From NCBI RefSeq assembly GCF_000003815.2, contig NC_049979.1:10696471-10760470 (forward strand): 64,000 nucleotides of DNA, written 5' to 3'. The notes under the pieces are model-generated. The model was given only the letters and a program-made list of their open reading frames with translations. It searched no databases and had not been told where the DNA came from. The DNA is from Branchiostoma floridae. Its lineage: Eukaryota > Chordata > Leptocardii > Amphioxiformes > Branchiostomatidae. The first letter of the stretch is position 1. Every line of letters starts with the position of its first letter. Below, in pieces: positions 1-10,365 of the stretch. The translations under genes were made by a program, and so were the position numbers.

Positions 1-789
1 TGTAGTTACTGCACAAACATCACTAGAGGATAGATGAGACCTGCATGTTTATTGAGCGTGTTTATTCATTCGGCGTCATGTTATCTTGTTTACGTTTTAT
101 ATTGCATTTAAGTTACATATTTCTGAGCCTAATAAGTCTTTATCCTGTCACCAGGATAACACGTAGGAAACTACTTTATGCGACATATGGTATACACGTT
201 TGTTTTGCAACATCGTCTTTGTCATTGTCTACTTTATTGCTTGTCTCTCTGACCTTGTATGGAAATGGTTGTCAATGAATTAAAACTTTTTTTATGACAT
301 AACGACATTATGATATTGTTTTCACTGGTAGTTTAGAAACAGATTTGATAATGCCGTGCTGTCTTTTATCACACATGATTTTTAAAAATATGTATGTTCC
401 TCTTATGTATTAATTATTTCAGAGGCATCTCATGATAGTCAGCATGGTGACCATATGTCAATCAGAGAAAAGCATCGTCCGGCAACACAAAAGCACAATG
501 ACCCGACTAGGATGTCCCTTTATTTTGATGGCCATCCCTGTAAAGTATATCTACATCGATAATCGTTAAGTAAATAAAGTCCAAGTGGACAAACAGACCC
601 TCGGTTGACCACTACTCCCAGTTCAATCACGGCGAATAGACATTGTCTATGATGGTATTCATATTCATTTATTCATCTATTTATTTATGGTATTCACATA
701 CTCTTTAGATAAGAGTCTCTAGAACAAATAAAGGTTCACATTCCTCTACATTAGGTACAAATTATGTGCCAAACACCAGGACACACGCG

Positions 790-985
790 CCCACGTGATT
801 GAACTGTAAACGTGTCAGCACCAAAGGTGCATCCGCGGGCGATGTCCTTGGTGCTGAAATGGGGGTCTGTCACTGTCAGTCCGCCGTTCGGCGTGAGGCC
901 GTCTCGAGGAGTGTGTCCGCTGGGGCGCGCGAACTCAAGGAGGAGAGTGGGATGTGTCTTGGGGTGGTTTAGCAGCCTGGGCTTG
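790..985 (-). other. Conserved antisense reading-frame block, unit 1
   Basis: On the minus strand, upstream of ependymin gene 1, an open stretch encodes a segment with the motifs FARPSGHTPRDG, LTPNGG and DPHFSTKDIARGCT. Unit 2 encodes the same segment with length differences in multiples of three. No start, stop or splice frame for a complete gene could be defined. It may be a remnant exon of another gene carried along with the repeat unit, or a chance open frame in GC-rich DNA. Confidence 0.35.
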
Positions 986-1470
986 CTCCGATGTAAGGGT
1001 GAAGATTGTAAACGGCCGATAAATGTGCCGAGGAGGCCGGGTCCAAAGAAACGCCCCCAGTAGTACTAACCCACTGCGAAGTGCGGTCAAAGTTGGGAGG
1101 CCGCTACGGTAACAGGTTTACATGAGGTGAACCACCATTGCCCTCATTTGGAGTTAAAGAAACCAACACAAATATTAAGAAGACAAGGGGTGATCCTGTG
1201 CGCTTGACTGAAAAAGGCGAGAAGTGCCGAGGACGCATGTCACTACCAACCGGTTACGCTTCGCCTCATTCAAACGGACGCTTGACGTTTACCTTATTGT
1301 TTGCGTATCGGGTGTTTACCTGATTTTGATTGACGGTGATTTAAATAAACGCGCATGGACGTCGCCCTTAACCTGCCATACACCTCGGCATCCAGCATGG
1401 CGTGATTGAACAATATTTGTCTCACAGTCTTGGTAGTCCCAAGTACCCAAGTACAAAGTTCGGACCCCTC

Positions 1471-1568
1471 GTGACTTGTCCTCTGACTTGAGCGAGTGTG
1501 CGCACGGTACCGCCCACTAGTCTCTCCTGAGCCTCTGTTCGACTAGACGTGTAAAATCGAGCTCTGAA
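1471..1568 (+). promoter_or_regulatory. Conserved proximal promoter/5'UTR block of ependymin gene 1
   Basis: This roughly 100-bp block before the start codon is shared by all four ependymin genes, including diverged gene 4. The core GGTACCGCCCAC lies 63 bases before the ATG here and 64 bases before it in genes 2-4, followed by CCTGAG, a GACGTGT-like motif and CGAGCTC just before the ATG. No TATA box is evident. Conservation at fixed spacing suggests a core promoter or 5'UTR element, but no transcription start can be assigned from sequence alone. Confidence 0.55.
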
Positions 1569-3756
1569 ATGAAGGCCTTGCTTCTACTTCTCCTGGCCGC
1601 AGCTGCCTATGGGCAGGTACCGGAACCATGCAGTAAGTCCGTACATGCTTTCTACAGCAGATATCTATCTTATTTGTTGTCCGGTTTTGAGATGTAAATT
1701 TTCATATGGTGTAAACTCGATGTTCATGGGCTCATGGGTACCCCTTAAATGAGTGTCGCAGACGGAAACGTGCTACAAAGCCTCATCCATATTGGACTTC
1801 ATATGCTGTTGTCCCTTTTCAAACCTCAGGGACGCCGAGTGTCTTTGAGTCGAACATTGGAGTGGTAAGTGAAATCGAATTTACAACGTAAAAGTAGGAT
1901 TTCAAACATGTTAACTCAAGAGTATCGCATAACGATCAGATCGCATGCACCAGAGCTCGCCTCTTGCCTTGTACAAGTCAGCTGACTATAGGTCATCGGG
2001 TCACTGAAAGTTCAACAACAAATTCCATAACGATTGAAGAGAAATAGGGTTTATTTAAGATCATATCATATTCTTTCATAGCGAAATTTATTTGCCATAG
2101 AGCAAATCATTCCTTAGGCACTACCTGTTTGTGTTATTTGACGACCTCAAATAAGACAATAGTTTTTTTTTATACTGCAACGTTGCGTTTACTTAAAGTG
2201 CTTATTGTCTTTATCGCACAATCTACTTGCTTTCCACACGTCTCCTTTTATAGCAAGACAGCAGCAGGGGGTTCTATGTGCGCGCCAAGCTGTCATACGA
2301 CCGCTACAACATGCGCATCCGCAGGATCGAGGAGGTCGACGAGAGCCGGACAGGGAAGGAATTCTTTGACGTGTTGTACCTGCACAACACCGTGCCGGTG
2401 AGTGCCCGTTAAATCACTTTGGATTTTATGAACTCAAGATAGTGTTGAAGATGAGTATTATTTTCTAATGACCGGCCTATGGACAGACGAAGTTAATGAA
2501 TAAGATCACTTCTAAACCAAGTACACCCGGTGCCAAAGACAAGCACAGACAAAATCTATTCATGTTATGCCCTGATATAATGTATATTTGTTACGTAACT
2601 TAGACGTATACATTTGTAGCGCCTCACAAAGAAAGAGAATACATTCACGGAAAGAAAGGTATAAACATACATCATGTCAAAATCGCCTTTCTGTCCATAT
2701 TCCCGTAGTCATAGTTATTTGTTGAATAGACGTGTATTATTGTGTTGTCTGCTTTGTTATTGTCACCATACATTGCATCGTGTACAAACTTACGTTTGAC
2801 GCTGTTGGTCGCTCCAGGGTAAAGAGTACCGCTTCAACCTGAGGACCAAGCAGTGCGAGACCCGGGAACTGAACTATCCCTTCCGGCCCTTGGAAGTCCC
2901 CCCGAACGCCACACACATGGGTGACTTCACCATCGGCACCAAGGGGGCCCCGCACGAGGGGGTAGAAGTTAGCTTGTGGGGGGATCGGAACCAAGAGGAG
3001 GGTAAGAACTTACAATAGCTTTGACGTTGTTAGATGCGACAATGTGCTGTGTGGCACACTTCTGTGGCGCAACATGTGAGCCGTAAGATGGGTATTGTCG
3101 TAACTGTGCATGCTCGAACGCTTCGGCCGGCCTGGCGTTTTAGTTTGGACCATTGTAACGTTACTTTACGGTTTGCCTTTGTACTTCCACCCTATCCGCA
3201 TCTCTATGTGTTGATTTGTTATTCCCTCATTACTGATGCCACAACCCTGTGTATCTAGGTACTGAATGGGTGGGTTCGTTCACCAGCACTGGCTGTGTCC
3301 CCGTCAGCGACATGTTCTACAGCCAGAGGACTGGCAGGGTGACGACGGAGTAAGGATTTCCCTTTGTCAATCCCAATCCATAGAAGATTCGTGAAAATAG
3401 CTCAAAACGAAATTCAGTTTCATTACAGATGGTATTCATATGTAGCAGTATGTTGTTGGGAAATTGGACTTATAACGTCACTAGAGTTCACGATTCGCCT
3501 CATGTAACGTTAGTAACATCTTCTCTAATCAATGTTCACATAAAAACTATGAATCTACATAACGTTAATTGTCGGAGATGTTAATTCCCATGACGTACAT
3601 TTTAGAGACGACTTTTACTGAGGTAATCTGATGACTGATATTTCACGATTTTTGTCTTGTAGATTCTTTGACGTCACCCTGGGGATCGCCGATGCTAACG
3701 TCTTCATCCCACCCAGAGAATGCATGGGGCCTCCTCCTCCACTCCCTCCGCATTGA
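1569..3756 (+). CDS. Ependymin-related secreted protein, copy 1
   Basis: Six exons: 1569-1632, 1830-1864, 2254-2397, 2818-3001, 3259-3349, 3663-3756, giving 203 residues, a normal ependymin length. Residues 1-16 form a signal peptide (MKALLLLLLAAAAYG). Family marks are LSYD at 46-49, TKQC at 91-94, the C-terminal block FFDVTLGIADANVFIPPREC at 174-193, and four cysteines (21, 94, 155, 193). An N-glycosylation site (NAT) lies at 111-113. The protein ends in a proline-rich tail. Ependymins are secreted, calcium-binding glycoproteins with a lipid-binding-type fold, known from fish brain fluid and from many invertebrate tissues; the role of this copy is unknown. All introns are GT..AG. The start is the only ATG in frame with the signal peptide. 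Confidence 0.9.
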
Positions 3757-3822
3757 GGACAGCAAAATGCATATCTTCTGTAGAGGTGGAGCAAGAGGAA
3801 TCCTCTTTCGATTAACTGCTGA

Positions 3823-4015
3823 TGTTCGAATACAGTTCCGTTTATCCCTTCATTCGAATACCTGTTTAAGTGATCTATGCGTTCGAATAACTATTCAATC
3901 TATCTCTACTGTTCGAATAACTGTTAGATTTATCTCTACGTTCTAATATTTGTTCGATTTATCTCCACTCACAGTCGAACACCTGGTCGATTTAGCTCTA
4001 CGTTCGATTTATAGG
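3823..4015 (+). repeat. Degenerate tandem repeat of about 30 bp in the 3' flank of gene 1
   Basis: About six imperfect repeats built around GTTCGAATACCTGTTCGATT and a following TATCTCTAC-like stretch. The same array, with fewer or different repeats, follows gene 2 (8091-8240), and a short remnant follows gene 3 (12476-12545). It begins just after the conserved first part of the 3'UTR. Confidence 0.75.
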
Positions 4016-4580
4016 TTATTGCCCTAAATATCTCATGTTGTGCTAGAGATATCAATCCTCTACATCCATGTTTACGCAGTTACATTGTATCCATGCGACT
4101 TTAACAAAATTTGAAGCACCTTGTTATAGCGTTTCCTTGTCACAATCACCTCTACTGGTAGCAAATATAACGTTTACGGCTAACGTTACGTTCAAAGTAG
4201 AACCCTTGCTATTTTGATGGGAATGCGAATAAAATCTAGATCAATTAATTCAAAGTCTCGCGAACTTATGTTTCTATAGTGTAACATTTGTAAACTATTA
4301 AGTAAGTGTATGTTTTCGAGTGATAGGGCTTATACTAAGTCGCGACCAAGGTTCTTACCAGCTGGGTAGAGTAACAAAGTTTGGGTTCTATGACTATGTG
4401 CGTCAAATTACAGGACGTTTGTTGGCCTCAGTTCTTTCAGAAGTATCTTATGATAATAGACAGTGTAGTAGCCGTAATGGTTTCAAAGAAAAGCGTCTTC
4501 AACATAGAGGAAAGTACATTGACCTGATTAGAATGACACTTTATTTTGATAGTCATTCCTGTAGAGATTATCTCCATCGA

Positions 4581-4735
4581 ACATCGAGGCACCTCCTCGA
4601 GCACAGGACGTAAAACGGGGGTCCCGTGCTCGAGGAGGTGTGTCGACCACGTTAAACAGCCTCATTACCCTCACTTTGGGTACCAACTGGCTGCAAAATA
4701 CACCCAATGTTATTATTATCATTATTATCATTATA
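4581..4735. mobile_element. SINE-like or foldback insertion in unit 1 only
   Basis: A perfect 15-bp inverted repeat, CACCTCCTCGAGCAC at 4590-4604 and its complement at 4626-4640, is followed by about 65 bp of unique sequence and an ATT/ATC-rich tail (about 4709-4735). The matching position in unit 2 (near 9325) and in the partial unit at about 555 lacks the insertion. The part starting TTTGGGTACCAACTGGCTGC has a relative at 28101-28152, again followed by ATTATT, which points to a dispersed repeat. No clear target duplication was found. Confidence 0.55.
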
Positions 4736-4944
4736 TACAAAGCACAAGTAGATAAACAGACGCTATGTTGACCACTAATCCACATCTCCCTGGTCATGAC
4801 GGTGACAAGACGTTACTTCAGTCATGGCGAACTGACACTAGGCACGATGGTACTAATATCACCTTGAAACAAGATCGAGTCAAATAAAGCACAAACAAAG
4901 ATTTACATGACCCTGTAACGTTAATAGGAACAAAGCATGTATCA

Positions 4945-5130
4945 AACACCAGGATACGGTTTTCGGTTTTCCGCGTAATTGAACTGTAAAAGTGCCAATA
5001 TCCACGGTGCATCCACGGGCGATGTCCTTGGTGCTGAAATGGGGGTCTGTCAGCCCGGCGTTCGGCGTTCGGCCGTCTGGATCAAGAATGTGTCCACTCG
5101 GGCGCCCCATCTCAGAGAGGAGAGCGAAAA
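4945..5130 (-). other. Conserved antisense reading-frame block, unit 2
   Basis: The minus-strand frame contains MGRPSGHILDPDG, TPNAGL and DPHFSTKDIARGCT and is open for over 100 codons. It aligns with the unit 1 block with one +3 and one -6 difference, both frame-preserving. After the shared segment the two copies differ in frame. Function and family are not recognised. Confidence 0.35.
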
Positions 5131-5660
5131 GTGTCTTGGGGTGGTTTGGCAAGCTGGGGGTCCGCTCCAATTCAGGGGTGAAGGTTGTAAGAGAGGGCAA
5201 GAGAAAGCAAATGCAGAGGTGGCCAAGTCCAAAGAAAGGCCCTTCGGTGCTAGCCTACTACGAAGTGCGGGCAAAGTTTGAAGGCCGCTCCGGTGACAAG
5301 TCCGCATTTAGCTGAGCCGCTGTCCAACATTTGGATTAAAAGAATCCAACACACTTATCTGGAAGAGAAGGGGTAGCCCGGTGCACTTTGCTGAAAAAAA
5401 GGCGAGCCGTAGCGAGGCCGCAATGCGCTACCAGTCGTCGAAAGGCCGTATACGCTTCGCCTCATTGGAACTGATGCTTGAAATTTACCTGATTCAAGTA
5501 ATTGTTTACGTATCCGGTGTTTACCTAATTTTGATTGACGGTGATCGACGTAAACGCGCATGGACTTCGTCCTTAACCTTGCACACACCTCGACATGCAG
5601 CATGGCGTGATTGAACAATATTTACTTACGGTCTTGATAGTCCCAAAGTTTCTACCCCTC

Positions 5661-5759
5661 GTGACTTGTCCTCTGACTTGAGCAAGTGTGCGCACGGTAC
5701 CTCCCACTGGTCCCCCCTGAGCCGCTGTTCGACTGGACTTGTGGAAACCGAGCTCTGAA
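5661..5759 (+). promoter_or_regulatory. Conserved proximal promoter/5'UTR block of ependymin gene 2
   Basis: Same block as before gene 1. The core reads GGTACCTCCCAC at 5696-5707, 64 bases before the ATG, with one base changed relative to the other three genes. CGAGCTCTGAA directly precedes the ATG. Confidence 0.5.
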
Positions 5760-8037
5760 ATGAAGGTCTTGCTTCTCCTTCTACTGGCCGCAGCTGCCTA
5801 TGGGCAGGTACCGGAACCATGCAGTACGTCCGTACATGCTTTCTACAACAGATATCGTATTTGTTGTTCGGTTGTAAGATGAAAATTTTCATATGGAGTA
5901 AACTCGATGTTCATGGGTACCCCTAAAATGAGTGTTACAAAATCTTATTCAGATGTGACAATTTTAGTGATATACTATAGTTACAAAAAGTCGCAGACGG
6001 AAACCTGCTACAAAGCCTCACCCATATTGGGAATGCGCTTCACATTCTGTTGCCCCTTCTTTTCTTTTTCAAACCTCAGGAGCGCCGAGTGTCTTTGAGT
6101 CGAACATTGGAATGGTAAGTGAAATCGAATGTACGACAAAAGTAGGACTTCAAACATTTTGATTGAAGAGTATCGTATAACGATTAGCTTGCATGCACTA
6201 TAGCTTGCTTCTTGTCTTGTACAACAGTCAGCTGACTAGAGGTCATCAGGTCACTGAAAGTTCAACAGCAAATTCCATAACGATTAAAGAGAACTAGGAT
6301 TTCTTTAAGATCAAATCATATTCTTTCATAACTTGAAAGTTCATCTGTGTTGGTAGAAGTCATTCTTGAAGTAGTTGAACTGTAATTTCCAACACAATTG
6401 ATGGTGAGACGGTGGGTGCCATAGACTACCTGCAACCTATAACTCACTACTCACTGAGTCACCTGTTCTATCTGCATAACGTGACGTCACGACAGCAGTG
6501 GATTGGTCATTCCTTGACAAAGACTGATGCTGTGCAGTCGAAAATTTGGGTGAGTCCAATTTTTGTATTGGCAATTACACATCAACTATTTCAAGGACAT
6601 ATTCTTTCATATCGTATTTTGTTGTTTGCCATAGAAGGAATCATTCTTTAGGCACTACCTGTTTGTGTTATTCGGCGTGCTCAAATAAGACATCAAAGTA
6701 CTAGTCGTTACACTATAACGTTACGTTTTCTTAAAGTGCTACATGTTCTTATCTCATCATCTGGTTGCCGTCTACACATCTCCTTTTGTAGCAAGACAGC
6801 ACGAGGGGGTCCTATGTGCGCGCCAAGCTGTCGTACGACCGCTACAACATGCGCATCCGCAGGATCGAGGAGGTCGACGAGAGGATGGAGAAAGAATTCT
6901 TTGATGTGTTGTACCTGCTCAATACCATGCCGGTAAGTGTTTGCTAAAGTAGTTACTATATATATTTAAAATAAATATCTTGTCAAACTGCCTTTCCGCC
7001 CATATTCCCGTAGCCGTAGTTATTACATATATTTGTAAAACAGACGAGTATTATTGACGATTTTGGGTGATTGATTTATTACTGTTGGCATACATGGCAC
7101 CACGTACAACAGTCGAGAAATAAAGCTAATTAATTCATTGAGCCGACGTTTGATGCTGTTGGTCGCTCCAGGGTAAAGAATACCGCTTCAACCTGAGGAC
7201 CAAGCAGTGCGTGACCCGGGAACTGAACTACGCCTTCCGGCCCATCGAAATCCCCCCGAACGCTACACATATGGGTGACTTCACCATTGGTACCAAGGGG
7301 GCCCCGCACGAGGGAGTCGAAGTTAGTTTGTGGGGGGATCGGAACCGAGAGGAGGGTAAGAACTTACAATAGTTTTAACGTTCTTAGATACGACGATGAG
7401 TATAAAATACTGGTGCTGCGTGGTACACTTCACTTACTGTGGTGCAACATGTGAGCTGTGAGATGTCATCATTGTACAGACGTTTTAGTTTGGACCATTG
7501 TAACGTTACTTGACGGTTTGCCTATGTATTTCCACCCTATCCGCATCTCTATGTGTTGATTTGTTATTCTATCATGACTTAAGCCACATCTCTGTCCATC
7601 TAGGTGCTGAATGGGTCGGTTCGTTCACCAGCACTGGCTGTGTCCCCGTCAGCGACATGTTCTACAGCAACAGGACTGGCAGGGTGACGACGGAGTAAGG
7701 ATTTTACTTTTTTAGTCCCAATCCGTACACGTAGAAGATTCGTGAAAACAGCTTACATCTGTAGCAGTATGCTGTTGGGGAGTCCACGATTTACTTAATG
7801 TAGTAAAATCGTCTGTAGAATATCATAAGAATTGAATGAAATTGCTCTGGGCGCCTTTAACACAAAACTATAAACTAACATTTGAGAGATAACTTTTACT
7901 AGAAACAATCTGATGACTGATACTCACGGTTTTTGTCCTGTAGATTCTTTGACGTCACCCTGGGCATCGCCGATGCTAACGTCTTCATCCCACCCAGAGA
8001 ATGTATGGGGCCTCCTCCTCCACCTCCTCCGCCATGA
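5760..8037 (+). CDS. Ependymin-related secreted protein, copy 2
   Basis: Six exons: 5760-5823, 6080-6114, 6792-6932, 7172-7355, 7604-7694, 7944-8037, giving 202 residues. The signal peptide starts MKVLLLLLLAAAAYG. It closely matches copy 1, but one codon is missing in exon 3 (DERMEKEF in place of DESRTGKEF), LHNT has become LLNT, and the stretch after TKQC reads VTREL. The NAT glycosylation site and four cysteines are kept. The tail is eight prolines directly before the stop. All splice sites are consensus, so the gene looks intact; divergence is mostly in introns. It was probably made by unit duplication and should act as a secreted protein like copy 1. Confidence 0.9.
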
Positions 8038-8090
8038 GGACAGCAAAATGCATATCTTCTGTAGTGGTGGAGCAAGAGGAATCCTCTTTC

Positions 8091-8240
8091 GAATAGCTGT
8101 TCCGTTTATCTCTTCGTTCGAATACCTGTTCCAGTGATATCTGCGTTCGAATACCTATTCGATTCATCTCTGCGTTCTAACATTTGTTCGATTTATCTCC
8201 ACATTCGAATACCTGTTCTATTTACCTATACGTTCGATGA
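8091..8240 (+). repeat. Degenerate tandem repeat in the 3' flank of gene 2
   Basis: Four to five imperfect copies of the about 30-bp unit GTTCGAATACCTGTTC...TATCTCTRC, homologous to the array after gene 1 but shorter. Confidence 0.7.
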
Positions 8241-8448
8241 ATAGGTTATGACCCTAGATATCTCATACTGTGCTAGAGATAACAATCCTCTACATCCATG
8301 TTTACGTGGTTGCATTGTATTCCTACAACTTTTACAAAATTTGAAGCACCTTCTGATAACGTTTCTGTGTCCCAATCATCTCTACTGATAGCAAATATAA
8401 CGTTCACAGCTACATTCAAAGTAGAACCCTCGCTATTTTGATGGGAAT

Positions 8449-8922
8449 TAGGGCTGGGTACCGGTACAGAAACTTCAGGTCCAGGTCCGGTTCAGGTCCA
8501 AAGGATCAGGTCCTTGTCCGGACTTGAACCTGGACTTGATTCAGTATCTGAGAACTTACTCAGTAAGTACAAATACTCAGAACAATGGTCCATTCCGCTA
8601 CAAAGAAATCTGTTTGGTGGAGTATTTGAGTCCCACTGGCTGTTTAAGTCATACAAGGTTAACTGCAACTATACGATTGACTGTAAAACTTGGTAGAGAT
8701 TACAATGAACTGTACTCTACTTCGCTCTTGTTATTTTCTTCAATCTGTAATCCCGAAACATGTGAATTTCTGCCAATTAACCTCTTCATTTTCTAGTAAA
8801 TCTAACATCCGGTCCACCAACCGGTTCACCGTATTTTTACAGGTCCGGTTTTTCTGGAACGGTCCAATAAGAAAAAACGGTTTTGTACCGGTACACTGTA
8901 ACGTTACCGATGTCCAGCCCTA
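8449..8922. mobile_element. Non-autonomous hAT-like element (MITE) with 8-bp target duplication
   Basis: The element begins TAGGGCTGG(G)TACCGGTAC and ends with the near-complement GTACCGGTAC...CCAGCCCTA. It is flanked on both sides by ATGGGAAT (8441-8448 and 8923-8930). The paralogous site in unit 1 (about 4220) carries a single ATGGGAAT without the insert, so both the ends and the target duplication are confirmed by an empty site. An 8-bp duplication with TAGGG-type ends is characteristic of the hAT superfamily. The interior has GGTCCGG-rich imperfect repeats and no transposase-sized frame, so an autonomous relative must have supplied the transposase. Confidence 0.85.
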
Positions 8923-9589
8923 ATGGGAATGCAAATGAAATCTTGATCACTTCATTTCAAGGTCTCATGAACTTATGTTTCTATAGTGTAACACTATAGC
9001 TTAATGTTAAACTATGTAGTAACGTTAAGTGTATGTTTTTGAGTGATAAATCGGGCCACGACCAAGGTTCCTACCAGCTGGGTAGAGTAGGGTCGAACAA
9101 GGCCGTAAAAGGAAAATGTGGGTAAATCAAAGTTTGGGTTCTATGTCCGTCAAATTACAAGACGTTTGTTGGCCTCAGTTCTTTCAGAAGTATCTTATGA
9201 TTATAGACAGTGTAGTAGCCGTAATGGTTTCACAGAAAAGCATCTTGAACATATAGGAAAGTACAGTGACCTGATTAGAATGACACTTTATTTTGATAGT
9301 CATTCCTGTAGAGAATATCTCCATCGATCAACGATAAAGCACATGTAGATAAACAGACACTAGGTTCACCACTAATCCTCATCTTCCTGATCATGACGTT
9401 GATAGTTCAATCATGGCGAACTGACACTGGGTACTATGGTACACATGAAACAAGAGTCAAATAAAGCACAAATCCGCCATCTAGCTGCCGACAGAAGGGC
9501 CTGGAAGAAACTTACAGTCACCAGCGCCGCAGCCGACCGATGATGATGATGTAACGGACAGGAACAAAACATGTACCAAACACCAGGAC

Positions 9590-9765
9590 ACAGGTTTCCA
9601 CGTATTACATTGAACGTAAAAGTGTCAGTATCCATGGTCCCTTCACAGGTGACGTCCTTGGTGCTGAAATGGGAGTCTGTCACTCCGCCGTTCGGAGTGA
9701 GGCCATCTCAATGAGGAGTGTGTCCGCTGGGACGCGCCAACTCAGGGAGAAGAGCGGGATGTGTT
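9590..9765 (-). other. Conserved antisense block, unit 3, with a stop codon
   Basis: The minus strand encodes DSHFSTKDVT and LTPNGGV in the same order as units 1 and 2, but an in-frame TGA lies between the upstream and downstream parts. Indels against unit 1 (+3 and -6) keep the frame. If the ancestral segment was coding, this copy is disabled. Confidence 0.3.
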
Positions 9766-10266
9766 TTGGGGTGCTTTGGCAACCTGGGGCCTGCTCCGAT
9801 GCAAGTTGAAGGTTGTAAATCGCTCCGATGCAGAGACGGAAAGTGCCGAGGCCGGGTTCAAAGAACCCCCCATCAGTGCTAACGCACAACGAAGTGCAAA
9901 CAAAGTTTGAAGGCCGCTCCGGTAACAAGTCCACATTATCTGAGCCGCTGTCCAACATTTGGATTAAAAGAACCCAACACACTTATCATGAAAAGTAGGG
10001 GTGACCCGGTGCTCTTTGCTGAAAAAAAGGCGAGCCGTGGCGAGGCCGCAATGCGCTACCAGGTGTCGAAGGGGCCGGTAACACTTCGCTTCATTGCTGA
10101 TGCTTGTTGTTTACGTATCGGGTGTTTATCTGATTTTGGTCGACGGTGATTGAAGTAAACGTGCATGGACTTCGTCCTTAACCTGACACACACCTCGACA
10201 TGAAGCATGGCGTGATTACGCAATATTTGTCTTACAGTCTTGATAGTACCAAAGTTCCTACCCCTC

Positions 10267-10365
10267 GTGACTTGTCCCCTGACTTGAACGAGTGTGTGCA
10301 CGGTACCGCCCACTGGTCCCTCCTGAGCCGCTGTTTGACTGGACGTGTGGAAACCGAGCTCTGAA
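10267..10365 (+). promoter_or_regulatory. Conserved proximal promoter/5'UTR block of ependymin gene 3
   Basis: GGTACCGCCCAC at 10302-10313, 64 bases before the ATG, followed by CCTGAG, GGACGTGTGG and CGAGCTCTGAA. Same order and spacing as in genes 1, 2 and 4. Confidence 0.5.

Larger units (their letters stand above)
1..1568. other. Left flank: 3' flank of an upstream repeat unit, then upstream region of ependymin gene 1
   Basis: No gene is seen here. Bases about 430-600 match the 3' flank of gene 1 (about 4440-4590) and of gene 2 (about 9180-9330), which places them downstream of a further, unseen ependymin unit to the left. Bases about 790-1568 match the region upstream of genes 2 and 3. 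The short open frames in this stretch do not keep a frame between the repeat copies and are treated as chance. Confidence 0.6.
3757..5759. other. Intergenic DNA between ependymin genes 1 and 2
   Basis: It holds the 3'UTR and flank of gene 1, a degenerate tandem repeat (3823-4015), an insertion with a palindrome and an ATT-rich tail (about 4581-4735), an antisense open block (4945-5130) and the proximal promoter block of gene 2. An AATAAA lies near 4230 and recurs near 12727 after gene 3; it is a candidate polyadenylation signal. No further gene was found. Confidence 0.6.
8038..10365. other. Intergenic DNA between ependymin genes 2 and 3
   Basis: It holds the 3'UTR and flank of gene 2, the degenerate tandem repeat (8091-8240), an inserted 474-bp inverted-repeat element (8449-8922), an antisense open block (9590-9765) and the promoter block of gene 3. 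Short open frames at 8514-8796 lie inside the inserted element and are not taken as genes. Confidence 0.6.

Noticed and set aside
3823-4015. CRISPR-like array
   Set aside because: The repeats are adjacent and degenerate with no unique spacers, and the DNA is eukaryotic.
8514-8796. Two overlapping plus-strand open frames
   Set aside because: They lie inside the hAT-like MITE and are too short for a transposase; no homologous frame exists elsewhere in the window.
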